The position numbers were made by a program, and so were the translations under genes. 64,000 nucleotides of DNA from UBA4782 sp034430215 (GTDB taxonomy: Bacteria; Chloroflexota; Anaerolineae; Anaerolineales; Anaerolineaceae), in NCBI GenBank assembly GCA_034430215.1, contig DAOUFE010000023.1, forward strand, positions 62,001-126,000, written 5' to 3'. Positions 1 to 8,563 of the stretch are shown in pieces (the first letter of the stretch is position 1; the number at the start of each line of letters is the position of its first letter). The notes below the pieces were generated by a model. That model worked only from the letters and a program-made list of their open reading frames with translations. It ran no database searches and was not told the origin of the DNA.

Positions 1-1
1 T

Positions 2-1507
2 GATAGTGTCGATTTTTCAGGAGATGCAGTAGATTCTGCGTTGCTGCGTGCAGCAAAACGATCTGGGCTGGAAGTAAATAATTTGCGTATAGCACAACCC
101 ATTCTTCATGAATTTCCTTTTGATAATGATCGTAAGCGAATGTCAACGGTTTCAATGAGAGATGGAAAATTCTGGTCAGCAGTGAAAGGTTCCCCTGAAT
201 CAATTCTTTCACAATGTAAGCAACGACAGATAGAAAATACCATGGAAAAGTTAACCAATCAAACTCGCGAGATCATCATGGATAAGGTTGCAAAGCTTGC
301 CGCCGATGGATTAAGGGTGTTGGCATTTGCTGAACGCACCATGCCTGATGAGCATTTCACCCAGGATCTGGCAGAAAACGACCTGACATTTGTTGGGCTG
401 ATTGGACTTCAGGATCCACCCCGTGCCGAAGCGCGCGATGCAATCGCCACCTGCCAAAAAGCCGGAGTACGGGTGGTCATGATCACTGGAGACCATCCCC
501 TGACAGCAAAATCCATAGGTCAACAGATTGGACTTAATGGAAGCCAGGAATTGGTAACTGGACCGGAAGTAGATCATCTTTCGAGTGATGAACTTAAAAA
601 GGTTGTTCAACACACATCCATTTTTGCGCGTACCACCCCGGAGCACAAATTACGTATTGTCCAGGCATTACAATCATCAGGAGAGCGAGTTGCGGTTACT
701 GGAGATGGTGTCAACGATGCTCCTGCTTTGTCAGCTGCAGATATTGGCATAGCGATGGGTGAAATCGGCACCGATGTTGCTCGTGAAGCCAGCGATATGG
801 TATTGCTGGATGACAGTCTCACCACCATTGTCAGTGCAGTAAAAGAAGGTCGCTTAATCTATGAAAATCTCAAAAAAGGAGTACGATACTATCTTACCTG
901 CAAGCTGGCATTGGTGCTGATCAACCTGTTGCCTGCTCTCTTGTTGGTTCCCGTGCCCTTTGCCCCAGTGCAGATCATTTTGATGGAGTTTTTTATGGAC
1001 TTGATGGCAGCCGCATCTTTTGTAACTGAAAAGCCCGAATCTGATCTGCTGGAACAAAAACCACGCGATCTGAAAACCAAGTTCATGAACAGGTCGATGG
1101 CTGGCAATATCGTCACTTCTTCTATAGGGCTGTTTGCATCAGTGACCATCGTTTATCTCTTCACATGGTTCAGTACTGCAAATATCGCCACTTCGCAAAC
1201 GGTTGCATTCTTTAGCTGGTTGATCGGACATGTTCTGTTGGCGTTCAACATGCGATCAGATCGCCAGCCCATTTATCAACTTGGGCTTGGGAGCAACCGG
1301 ATGATGGTCATCTGGGGAGCTGGTATAGCAATTTTCCTTTTGGGTATTTCTCTCATTCCGGGTGCACAGAGTCTAGTGAAAACCACATCGCTGACAGTTT
1401 CTCAATGGGAAATGATCATCATCACTACTTTTATTGGCACTTTTTGGTTGGAAATTAAAAAAGGGCTAACTTTCAAAAGGAAGAATTTGAAGGTAACAAA
1501 GAAATGA
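2..1507 (+). CDS. Cation-transporting P-type ATPase, 3' part (gene runs off the window start)
   Basis: The reading frame is open from base 2, so this is the C-terminal ~500 residues of a P2-like ATPase whose start lies upstream. The fragment begins in the nucleotide-binding domain (GDAVDSALL, the usual GDPTExALL position), then shows MITGDHPLTA and the hinge motif VTGDGVNDAP, and ends with about six membrane helices. The helix corresponding to M6 reads EFFMDLMAAASF instead of the NLxxDxxPA of Ca2+ pumps, so the transported ion cannot be named. The phosphorylation DKTGT motif is outside the window. It stands alone, with about 550 bases before ftsH. The family is certain; the substrate is not. 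Confidence 0.92.
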   Translation, partial: DSVDFSGDAVDSALLRAAKRSGLEVNNLRIAQPILHEFPFDNDRKRMSTVSMRDGKFWSAVKGSPESILSQCKQRQIENTMEKLTNQTREIIMDKVAKLAADGLRVLAFAERTMPDEHFTQDLAENDLTFVGLIGLQDPPRAEARDAIATCQKAGVRVVMITGDHPLTAKSIGQQIGLNGSQELVTGPEVDHLSSDELKKVVQHTSIFARTTPEHKLRIVQALQSSGERVAVTGDGVNDAPALSAADIGIAMGEIGTDVAREASDMVLLDDSLTTIVSAVKEGRLIYENLKKGVRYYLTCKLALVLINLLPALLLVPVPFAPVQIILMEFFMDLMAAASFVTEKPESDLLEQKPRDLKTKFMNRSMAGNIVTSSIGLFASVTIVYLFTWFSTANIATSQTVAFFSWLIGHVLLAFNMRSDRQPIYQLGLGSNRMMVIWGAGIAIFLLGISLIPGAQSLVKTTSLTVSQWEMIIITTFIGTFWLEIKKGLTFKRKNLKVTKK

Positions 1508-2059
1508 GGTTGTACAAAATTTCGCACGCGAGCCTTATATCAACCAATGTAGTTTTTATTCTGAAACTTGATCATTGATTGGTAATGTTCCGCAATCTCG
1601 TACTGATCAATCATTTGCATCGAAAAAGATGCTGAGAAGATATATTGGATGGAAAAGTTTTGAATTTGAACTGTACACCGTGTACGCTGCACGTGAACGT
1701 CCCAATGGCGTCCTTTATAAAACAAAAGTTGAAGCCGAAGAGCACGATCACTAAATAGTTTTTATTCACCAGACAAAATAATCCATCTATCAATCTACCT
1801 CTTTGATTTACCCTAAAAGAGATTCTATTGTGCTGTTCATTGAGGGAAAGTAAATATTTGTCCGTTGATTGATCGCTTATTCTTTGCTTTATATTTTTCT
1901 AAATAATCAAACTAATAGATAATGATCAGAAATTTATAAGAATAGACCTGCCTGAAAAGCGTTCTATGGTACTATCAACAATACATCTTCTTTACGAAGA
2001 TTCTGTATACCAATGAATATCTGCTATTTAGCTTTTTAGAAGAAAAGCGAGGCAAGACG
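1508..2059. other. Intergenic stretch before ftsH
   Basis: AT-rich spacer with one short plus-strand frame (listed separately) and no recognised RNA gene or clear terminator. A purine-rich gcgagg about 10 bases before the ftsH ATG is the probable ribosome binding site. I could not pick a convincing ftsH promoter. Confidence 0.5.
1629..1754 (+). CDS. Possible 41-residue ORF or gene remnant
   Basis: A short frame starting MLRRYIGWKSFEFELY and ending VEAEEHDH. The frame stays open upstream of the ATG back to a stop at 1569. The amino-acid mix (alternating aromatic and charged residues, RERPNG turn) looks more protein-like than a random frame, but there is no ribosome binding site and I do not recognise it. 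It could be the tail of a decayed gene. Confidence 0.22.
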   Translation: MLRRYIGWKSFEFELYTVYAARERPNGVLYKTKVEAEEHDH

Positions 2060-3973
2060 ATGGAAAAAGAAAGTAACTCACCAAAGAAAGGTGAGGAGAA
2101 TGAAAATAAAAGAATACAAGACCTGCGCAGGAAACAAACCGGATTTGGTTTAAGTTATTTAATTGTGAGCATGATCGGTTTGTGGTTATTTCAGCAGTTC
2201 ATATTAAATCCACTTTTGAATCAAGAAATTCAAATCCCATACAGTGAGTTCAAGGCAAAGATTAAATCGGGTGATATTCTCGAAGCTACACTGGGAGAAG
2301 ACAAAATTGTTGGGACAATGAAGAACACAGGCGATACTTCAACAAGTGTCAAAAGCATCCCCTTCACAGTCATTGCTGTACCCAACGGCGATCCAAGCTT
2401 GATCGAAGAATTGGATGCTGCGGGTATAAAGTACAGCGTCAGTCCACCTCCCAGCCCGGTTGGCAGCTTTTTACTGGCGTATGGTCTTCCACTGCTATTA
2501 ATTGGCGCAGTATGGTATTTTGGGTATAAAAAGTTGGCAAAAAGTGGATTGGGTGGTGCTGGCAGCATCATGGGTGTAGGAAAAAGCAAAGCAACAGAAG
2601 TGAAGCCAGAAAGCATCGGAATTACTTTCAAAGATGTAGGTGGAGCAGATGAAGCGATCAGTGAGCTGAGAGAGATCATCCAATTTCTGAAAACGCCTGA
2701 AAAATTCTCCAACCTCGGTGGGCGCATCCCGAAAGGCGTTTTGTTGGTTGGACCTCCTGGAACTGGAAAGACATTACTTGCCAAAGCCTCTGCAGGTGAA
2801 GCAGAAGTGCCCTTCTTTGAAACCAGTGGCTCTGAATTTGTTGAAATGTTCGTTGGAGTAGGCGCGGCTCGTGTGCGTGATCTGTTCGAGCAGGCTCGCA
2901 AGGCTGCACCTGCAATCATCTTTATCGATGAAATCGACGCAATCGGTCAATCTCGTGTTGGAGCAACCCGATTTGGTGGAAATGATGAACGAGAGCAAAC
3001 TCTTAATCAGCTTCTTTCTGAGATCGATGGATTCCATACTGAAAGAGATAAACCGGTGATCATCATGGCAGCCACCAACCGCCCCGAAGTACTCGACCAG
3101 GCGCTGCTGCGTGCCGGGCGGTTTGACAGGCAGATTACAGTTGCAGCTCCTGACTTGATTGGAAGACTACAGATATTACGCGTTCATAGTAAGAATGTTG
3201 TGCTTGCGCCTGATTTTGATATGGAGCGAGCCGCCAGGATCACTCCAGGATTCAGCGGTGCAGACCTTGCCAATGTCATCAATGAGGCTGCTCTTTTGGC
3301 TGCCCGTCGCAATGCAAAAGATGTGACGATGAATGATTTCGAAGCTGCGATCGAACGTGTGGTTGCAGGGTTGGAAAAGAAATCACGCATCATGAATGAA
3401 AAAGAGCGAACTACCGTGGCTTATCATGAAAGTGGGCATGCCTTGATCGCAGAATTATTGCCTCATGCCAATCCGGTCGCGAAAGTAAGTATTGTTCCTC
3501 GAGGACGAGGCGCCCTGGGCTATACCATGCAAATGCCCACCGAAGACCGGTACCTCTTGACCCGTGAAGAATTGGAAGATCATATCGCCACCATGCTGGG
3601 TGGAAGGGCTGCTGAACAGGTAGTTTGTAACATGATAAGCACCGGCGCCAGTGACGACATTCAAAGGGCAAGTGAGCTGGCTCGTAGAATGGTGACTGAA
3701 TTTGGTATGAGTGAAAAGCTAGGCGTTGTGCGGTACGTTACACAACAATCTCAATTCCTGACCGGAAGCGACACGGGCTCTGTTGCCAGCCCGGAAACCC
3801 AAAAATTGATTGACGAAGAAGTGATGCGGATCACGAGTGAACAATATCAACGCGCACAACAACTGCTGAAAGAACATCGTTCTGCTCTTGAGCACCTGGC
3901 GAGACAATTACTGGAAACCGAGACGGTTGATGGCACAGCCGTCAAAAAAGCCCTGGAAATAACAGAATCTTAA
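2060..3973 (+). CDS. ftsH: ATP-dependent zinc metalloprotease FtsH
   Basis: Membrane-anchored AAA+ protease that degrades misfolded membrane proteins and short-lived regulators. At 637 residues it has the normal family length. Two N-terminal membrane helices (about residues 30-50 and 135-158) flank a small extracytoplasmic domain. The AAA module follows: Walker A GPPGTGKT (~231), Walker B IIFIDEID (~288) and the second region of homology with the arginine finger (TNRP...AGRFDRQ, ~340-358). The peptidase domain has the zinc motif HESGH (~456) and GASDDIQRA with the third ligand Asp. The ATG has an AGG-type ribosome binding site. It is a single-gene unit closed by a strong hairpin terminator. 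The neighbouring P-type ATPases are possible membrane substrates only by position. Confidence 0.97.
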   Translation: MEKESNSPKKGEENENKRIQDLRRKQTGFGLSYLIVSMIGLWLFQQFILNPLLNQEIQIPYSEFKAKIKSGDILEATLGEDKIVGTMKNTGDTSTSVKSIPFTVIAVPNGDPSLIEELDAAGIKYSVSPPPSPVGSFLLAYGLPLLLIGAVWYFGYKKLAKSGLGGAGSIMGVGKSKATEVKPESIGITFKDVGGADEAISELREIIQFLKTPEKFSNLGGRIPKGVLLVGPPGTGKTLLAKASAGEAEVPFFETSGSEFVEMFVGVGAARVRDLFEQARKAAPAIIFIDEIDAIGQSRVGATRFGGNDEREQTLNQLLSEIDGFHTERDKPVIIMAATNRPEVLDQALLRAGRFDRQITVAAPDLIGRLQILRVHSKNVVLAPDFDMERAARITPGFSGADLANVINEAALLAARRNAKDVTMNDFEAAIERVVAGLEKKSRIMNEKERTTVAYHESGHALIAELLPHANPVAKVSIVPRGRGALGYTMQMPTEDRYLLTREELEDHIATMLGGRAAEQVVCNMISTGASDDIQRASELARRMVTEFGMSEKLGVVRYVTQQSQFLTGSDTGSVASPETQKLIDEEVMRITSEQYQRAQQLLKEHRSALEHLARQLLETETVDGTAVKKALEITES

Positions 3974-3994
3974 TTCACCACGATCAATCGAATC

Positions 3995-4036
3995 AAAAGG
4001 AGGAATTTGCAAATATATGTTCCTCCTTTTGTTTTT
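3995..4036 (+). terminator. Rho-independent terminator of ftsH
   Basis: Perfect 10-bp inverted repeat (AAAAGGAGGA at 3995-4004, TCCTCCTTTT at 4021-4030) followed by a T-rich run, 22 bases after the ftsH stop codon. The A-rich 5' arm would also let it work on the other strand. Confidence 0.85.
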
Positions 4037-4640
4037 GCTTCAGCGTATGACTGATGCTACAGGGTTGATTGATCCCTTCTTTCCATAGAAACAGATCACC
4101 TTTCGATGATAATCGAACAGGTATAAAACCTATCTCCGGGCGCATAGCTAAATTAGGGATCAGGTCTGGATAACAGATCTGAATCTCCTTACAGGCCATT
4201 TGCCTGGCTGATTATAAAAAATCGATCAAGCCGGAACTTCAAGAAGCAAGCACAAACTATTAGCTTCATCGATCTTTGTTTACTCAGTAGGAATCTTCTT
4301 TCTGTTGCGCTGGCTTATTACCACCATATCGTCCCGCCTTATATTTCGAAGCATTGTTCGCGGAACAAATAGTGTTTCTATCTGTTCAGTATCATACCTT
4401 ATTCAGCCAATAATTCCATGCTTTCCATAATTAATTATTTACTTTTTTAGCACTTCGGATGCATGACACTAACATTTGCTGGTGATATTCTTTGCTTAAC
4501 AAGCACCACAGCCAACGAGGAACCAGGACAAGAGGTCAAAAGAAATGCGCAGTCTGCAAAGTGATCGGTTTAAAGAAAGATTTGCAGGGAATCTTCGTCG
4601 TTAGCGAATGCAAAATTTACTCGAAGATGACGATTAAAAA
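4037..4640. other. Non-coding or decayed stretch between ftsH and the sigma relic
   Basis: No intact gene is recognisable. On the minus strand two short protein-like stretches lie one after the other. The first is about 4405-4280, with residues RTMLRNIRRDD and VVISQRNRKKIPTE, and no start before an in-frame stop. The second is 4199-3993, starting MACKEIQICYPDLIPN and running through the ftsH terminator. Neither has a ribosome binding site. Together they suggest remains of one or two degraded minus-strand genes. A plus-strand frame at 4492-4716 overlaps the sigma relic in another phase and has no family character. Confidence 0.35.
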
Positions 4641-4649
4641 ACCAACCTG

Positions 4650-4920
4650 GAGAAAATGGATAGTTCAGATAACTGCGAAAAAGAAGATGAAGATTCTCAA
4701 ATTGGATCGTTCATAGAAAACAAGCAATTCGTCCCACCCGGAGAGGCTGCTAAACTTTTCAGGCAAGGCATACAGGTTCAACTTCTGTTGGGATGACTGG
4801 CAAATTTCCTCCATTAAAGAGGAAACCAAGGATCCCGGGGTTAGGAGAGGGTGTGTATTCCACACCCTCAAACCAGCAAGGTGGAAGTTTTCCACTCTAC
4901 TGTGAAAATTCAAGCTTGAA
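4650..4920 (+). pseudogene. Relic of a sigma-70 family factor (regions 3.2-4)
   Basis: One frame (4650-4796) reads LEK...EDEDSQIGSFIEN...VPPGEAA. This follows the RpoD-type segment around SLExPxGEEEDSxLGDFIEDxxxxxPxEAA between regions 3 and 4. It then meets a stop. A second frame (4783-4905) continues with GVRRG..FHTLKPARWKF, which matches in order and spacing the region-4 stretch GLxDGRxHTLEEVGRKF, and after a further in-frame stop gives KFKLE where RIRQIE would be. The frameshift, stops and missing helix-turn-helix show a dead gene. The assignment rests on my recall of the RpoD consensus; an alignment would settle it. Confidence 0.5.
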
Positions 4921-4938
4921 ATATTTTTCTAGAAAGAT

Positions 4939-5061
4939 ATGATTCAATTAAGTAAACTTGCTTTCGAAGATCAGTCCATTTCAAAAACTGGTCAAAATTC
5001 AGAATATGTTGCCAATGAAAAAGAGAGTTTGATCAAATACCTAAACACACTGCAGGAATAA
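4939..5061 (+). CDS. Possible 40-residue ORF ahead of the second P-type ATPase
   Basis: The frame MIQLSKLAFEDQSIS to IKYLNTLQE ends five bases before the ATPase ATG, and its last codons contain the AGGA that serves as that gene's ribosome binding site. It is in the same phase as the second half of the sigma relic, so it may be the relic's degraded C-terminus. No convincing ribosome binding site of its own. Confidence 0.2.
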   Translation: MIQLSKLAFEDQSISKTGQNSEYVANEKESLIKYLNTLQE

Positions 5062-5066
5062 AGTGG

Positions 5067-7568
5067 ATGCAAGGTTCAGCTGAAAACAACAGTAAGCCTT
5101 TAACCGCAACCGGTCTTTCTGAAAGCCAGGTAATTGAACGCCGGAAAGAATTCGGAGAAAACGTTCTGCCCGCAGAAAAAACCACTCCGTGGTGGATCAT
5201 CCTTTTCAATCAATTCAAAAGCCCCCTGGTTTATATCATCCTGGTTGCTGCTCTGGTTTCTTTGATCGTAGCGGAATATGGCGATTTTGCCATCATCATG
5301 GTTGTTGTTTTCGTGGATGCGATACTCGGTTTTGTTCAGGAATATCAGGCTCAAAACACATATCTGGCATTAAAGAATCTCCTCAAACCAACGACCACCG
5401 TGATCAGAATGGGGGAACACGGTATAGAACGGAAAGAAGTAGAAGTTAGCGAGCTTGTACCGGGTGACCTTGTGGTGGTTAACGCAGGAGAAAAGGTGCC
5501 GGGAGATGGGGTGATCCTGGAAGGGTACAAAATTGCGGTGGATGAGTCCATTCTGACAGGTGAAAGCGAACCGGTCAATAAAAGTGACATTGCTGATGAG
5601 AGCAAATCTTCAAACGTAAATAAAGCTTTTATGGGAACCACGATCCTGACTGGTCGCGGGCTAATGGAAGTAACCAAAACGGGAACTCACACTGAGCTCG
5701 GTCAGATTGCCTCCAGCCTGCGTGAACATGTTGAAGAAGATACTCCCCTGCAAATCCGACTAAAGAAATTCAGCAAGACTCTGACTTTCATCGTGCTCGG
5801 ATTTACTATTGCCATACTCATCACCGGTCTCTTAATGGGCAAAGAATTCCTGGATATGCTGCGGACGTCAATCATCCTGGCGATTGCTGCAGTGCCAGAA
5901 GGATTGCTGATTGCTGTCACGGTCATCCTCGTGTTGGGTATGCGTAAGATTCTTAAGCGAAATGGCCTGGTAAAGCGCTTGCTGGCAGTGGAAACGCTGG
6001 GTTCAGTAACCACAATCTGTACCGATAAAACAGGAACGCTTACCGAAGGTCGAATGCGTGTAAACCATGTCAATCTTGCAGACCGTGAACGCGCTCTTGA
6101 AACGATGATACTTTGTAACAACCTGGAAGGTCCTGTAGATGTTGCATTATGGGAATATGCGCAATCTCAGAATGGGGTAAACAATATTCAAGACAGGTTT
6201 GATGAATCTGAAAGACTGGCAGAAGAACTTTTTACCAGTGAAACCAAGTATATGATCACAGCCAATAAAGTGAATGGGCGAGGCAGCTTTAACTTTCTCA
6301 AAGGTGCACCAGAGATTGTGTTGGAAATGTGCCAGCTCGATCAGTTTGAGAAAGATCGAATCCTATCTCAGATAGATGAATGGGCAGGTGAAGGGCTTCG
6401 CTTGCTTGGATTAGCTTACCGTCCTCTGGGGAAATTGGAAAACCATACTGGTTATACATGGGTTGGGTTAATTGGCATGGAAGATCCTATCCGTGAAGGT
6501 GTGATCGATGCGGTGAAAGTTGCACAGCATGCCGGTATCAGAGTTTGCATGATCACAGGAGATTATCGTAAAACTGCTGAACGTATTGGCCGCAACATCG
6601 GCCTGTTCCGTGATGGCGATAGGATTATCGATGGCGAGGATATGGCACAACTCGACGATAACCAACTTCAACAACTGGTGAATCATGTGGCAGTCTTTGC
6701 TCGTATCCGACCGAACGATAAACTCCGTATTGTTAAAGCATTACAAGGAACCAATCAGGTAACAGCCATGATCGGTGATGGGGTAAATGATGCCCCAGCT
6801 CTAAAACGAGCCAATATTGGCGTAGTAGTCAATTCAGCCACTGATGTGGCAAAAGAAACTGCAGACCTTGTTCTTCTGGATAGCAACTTCCGCACCATAG
6901 TAGCGGCAGTAGAGGAAGGACGCACCATCTTCCAAAATATTCGTAAAGTGGTGGCTTACACGCTTTCCAATTCCTTCGCAGAAGTCTTGACGATCTTCAT
7001 TGCAATGGTATTACAATGGCCGGCACCTCTGGCTGTGGCACAGATCCTTTGGATTCATCTGATTTGTGATGGGCCATCAGATATTGTGTTGGGATTTGAA
7101 CCCAAAGAAAGAGGCATCATGGATGAACCACCCAAGTCAAAGGATGCCCCTATCCTGACCCACCTGGGATTAAGCCTTATCGGAGTGATCAGCGTTGTTA
7201 GTTCAATATTCGCTCTTTTAATATTCAACCACTTCAGTACTATTCATGGTAATGTAACAGAAGGACGCAGTATGGTTTTTGCAAGCTTTGCGATTAATTC
7301 TATGATCTACATCTTTGCATATAGATCCATGCGTCGACCAATCTGGAAGATGGTGCCCTTACGGGAAAACAAACCCTTATTTTGGACCATCCTTGCAGGG
7401 CTGGCAACAGCTTTGATCGCATTCCTGATCCCCGGCTTGCGGAATGTACTAGGAATTGTCCCGCTATCATTGATGGAATGGGGTATCATTGCAGGGATTG
7501 CATTGCTTCTGTTAGCAATCGTTGAAGTCGCGAAGGTGATCGCCAAGGGAATTCATGATAATGACTGA
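5067..7568 (+). CDS. Cation-transporting P-type ATPase (P2-like)
   Basis: Complete P-type ATPase, 833 residues, acting in the cytoplasmic membrane. The N-terminal domain (LTATGLSESQVIERRKEFGEN) is the standard cation-ATPase N region. Then come the TGES actuator motif (ILTGESEPVNK, ~172), M4 with PEGLLIAV (~277), phosphorylation site CTDKTGTLT (~320), MITGDYRKT (~495), MIGDGVNDAP (~568) and M6 reading WIHLICDGPSDIVLG (~662). PEGL in M4 is shared with Ca2+/Mn2+ pumps, but the M6 residues differ from the SERCA/PMCA pattern, so the ion is unknown. It is not a close copy of the ATPase at the window start. An AGGA lies 8-11 bases before the ATG. Confidence 0.93.
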   Translation: MQGSAENNSKPLTATGLSESQVIERRKEFGENVLPAEKTTPWWIILFNQFKSPLVYIILVAALVSLIVAEYGDFAIIMVVVFVDAILGFVQEYQAQNTYLALKNLLKPTTTVIRMGEHGIERKEVEVSELVPGDLVVVNAGEKVPGDGVILEGYKIAVDESILTGESEPVNKSDIADESKSSNVNKAFMGTTILTGRGLMEVTKTGTHTELGQIASSLREHVEEDTPLQIRLKKFSKTLTFIVLGFTIAILITGLLMGKEFLDMLRTSIILAIAAVPEGLLIAVTVILVLGMRKILKRNGLVKRLLAVETLGSVTTICTDKTGTLTEGRMRVNHVNLADRERALETMILCNNLEGPVDVALWEYAQSQNGVNNIQDRFDESERLAEELFTSETKYMITANKVNGRGSFNFLKGAPEIVLEMCQLDQFEKDRILSQIDEWAGEGLRLLGLAYRPLGKLENHTGYTWVGLIGMEDPIREGVIDAVKVAQHAGIRVCMITGDYRKTAERIGRNIGLFRDGDRIIDGEDMAQLDDNQLQQLVNHVAVFARIRPNDKLRIVKALQGTNQVTAMIGDGVNDAPALKRANIGVVVNSATDVAKETADLVLLDSNFRTIVAAVEEGRTIFQNIRKVVAYTLSNSFAEVLTIFIAMVLQWPAPLAVAQILWIHLICDGPSDIVLGFEPKERGIMDEPPKSKDAPILTHLGLSLIGVISVVSSIFALLIFNHFSTIHGNVTEGRSMVFASFAINSMIYIFAYRSMRRPIWKMVPLRENKPLFWTILAGLATALIAFLIPGLRNVLGIVPLSLMEWGIIAGIALLLLAIVEVAKVIAKGIHDND

Positions 7569-7759
7569 TGTGGATCAATACTTATAACTCAGGCATACTC
7601 AAATGATCTTTATCCCATACACCAGAAATGAATCGGCCTGGAATCCTCGTTGTCACCGCTAGAGATGAAAGCCCTCTATAGTCTCTGATCGTTGCGGGTT
7701 TTTAAGTAGTAGTTTGCTTGATTTTCTGGTTTTTAGGTTTCTGTTCTCAAAAGGTCGTA

Positions 7760-8404
7760 ATGAAGATTCATCCAATATCCTGTGGGTGGGGAATTGCTTT
7801 CCTGATCGAAACCACCCGTGGTTTGTTCTTGATCGATAGTGGCTCTCCTGACCAGCAGGATCGCATTCTCACCAAAATGAAAGAACTGGGAAGAAACGAC
7901 CTGAAGCTGATCTGGATTACACATGCCCATTATGATCACTATGGCAGCGCGTCTGCACTGCGAAAGATAACAGGGGTATTGATAGGAGTACATGCAGATG
8001 ACGCGGAGAACATGATTGCAGGTTTATCTCCTCTGGGCACTACACGTAGATATGGTTTTATTTATCCCCCTGCCCAAAAATTTCTCAACTTTTTCCGCCC
8101 CCTTGCACCTACCTCACCAGATTTTGTATGTGAGGGTGGTGACACTTTGGAACCTTATGGGCTTAATGCTTCAATACTTCACACCCCTGGTCACACACCT
8201 GGGCATACCTGTCTAAAATTGGAAGAAGGAATAGTTTTTGCTGGTGACCTGCTGGGAGGATTTCCTCAACCCGGTTTGCAACGTTTACTGGCGATCAATT
8301 GGGATCAGCTTTCAAACAGTTTATTAACCCTGCAGGCTGCAAAACCAAAATGGATCTATATAGGGCATTCCATTCAACCAATTTCCGGTGAAATGATCTA
8401 TTGA
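7760..8404 (+). CDS. MBL-fold metallo-hydrolase
   Basis: A 214-residue metallo-beta-lactamase-fold hydrolase. The dinuclear metal site is complete: HAHYDH (~residues 54-59), then the HTPGHTPGHT stretch and FAGDLLGG supplying the third His and bridging Asp, and a final GHS. Substrate is not predictable; many such proteins hydrolyse thioesters or phosphodiesters. I chose the ATG at 7760 (MKIHPISCGWG), which follows AAAAGG by six bases and matches the usual family N-terminus, over an upstream in-frame ATG at 7718 that would add 14 hydrophobic residues without a ribosome binding site. Confidence 0.85.
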   Translation: MKIHPISCGWGIAFLIETTRGLFLIDSGSPDQQDRILTKMKELGRNDLKLIWITHAHYDHYGSASALRKITGVLIGVHADDAENMIAGLSPLGTTRRYGFIYPPAQKFLNFFRPLAPTSPDFVCEGGDTLEPYGLNASILHTPGHTPGHTCLKLEEGIVFAGDLLGGFPQPGLQRLLAINWDQLSNSLLTLQAAKPKWIYIGHSIQPISGEMIY

Positions 8405-8563
8405 GATGATTACAAAACTGAATAATCACTCAGAATTTCTCAAATTGTATGCTAAAATAGCACGCGACTGTATTTCCGCTGCAATCTGATTACTTACATC
8501 TTCGCACAAACCGCAGTTGTTACGGAAGTTGTATTTTGTTAGTGGTATTTTCAGGAGCATGCA

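Noticed and set aside
2230..2919. 229-residue minus-strand frame inside ftsH
   Set aside because: Shadow of the highly conserved ftsH coding sequence; Ser/Pro-rich antisense composition.
4492..4716. 74-residue plus-strand frame rich in Lys and Cys
   Set aside because: It overlaps the better-supported sigma relic in another phase, lacks a ribosome binding site and shows no family motif.
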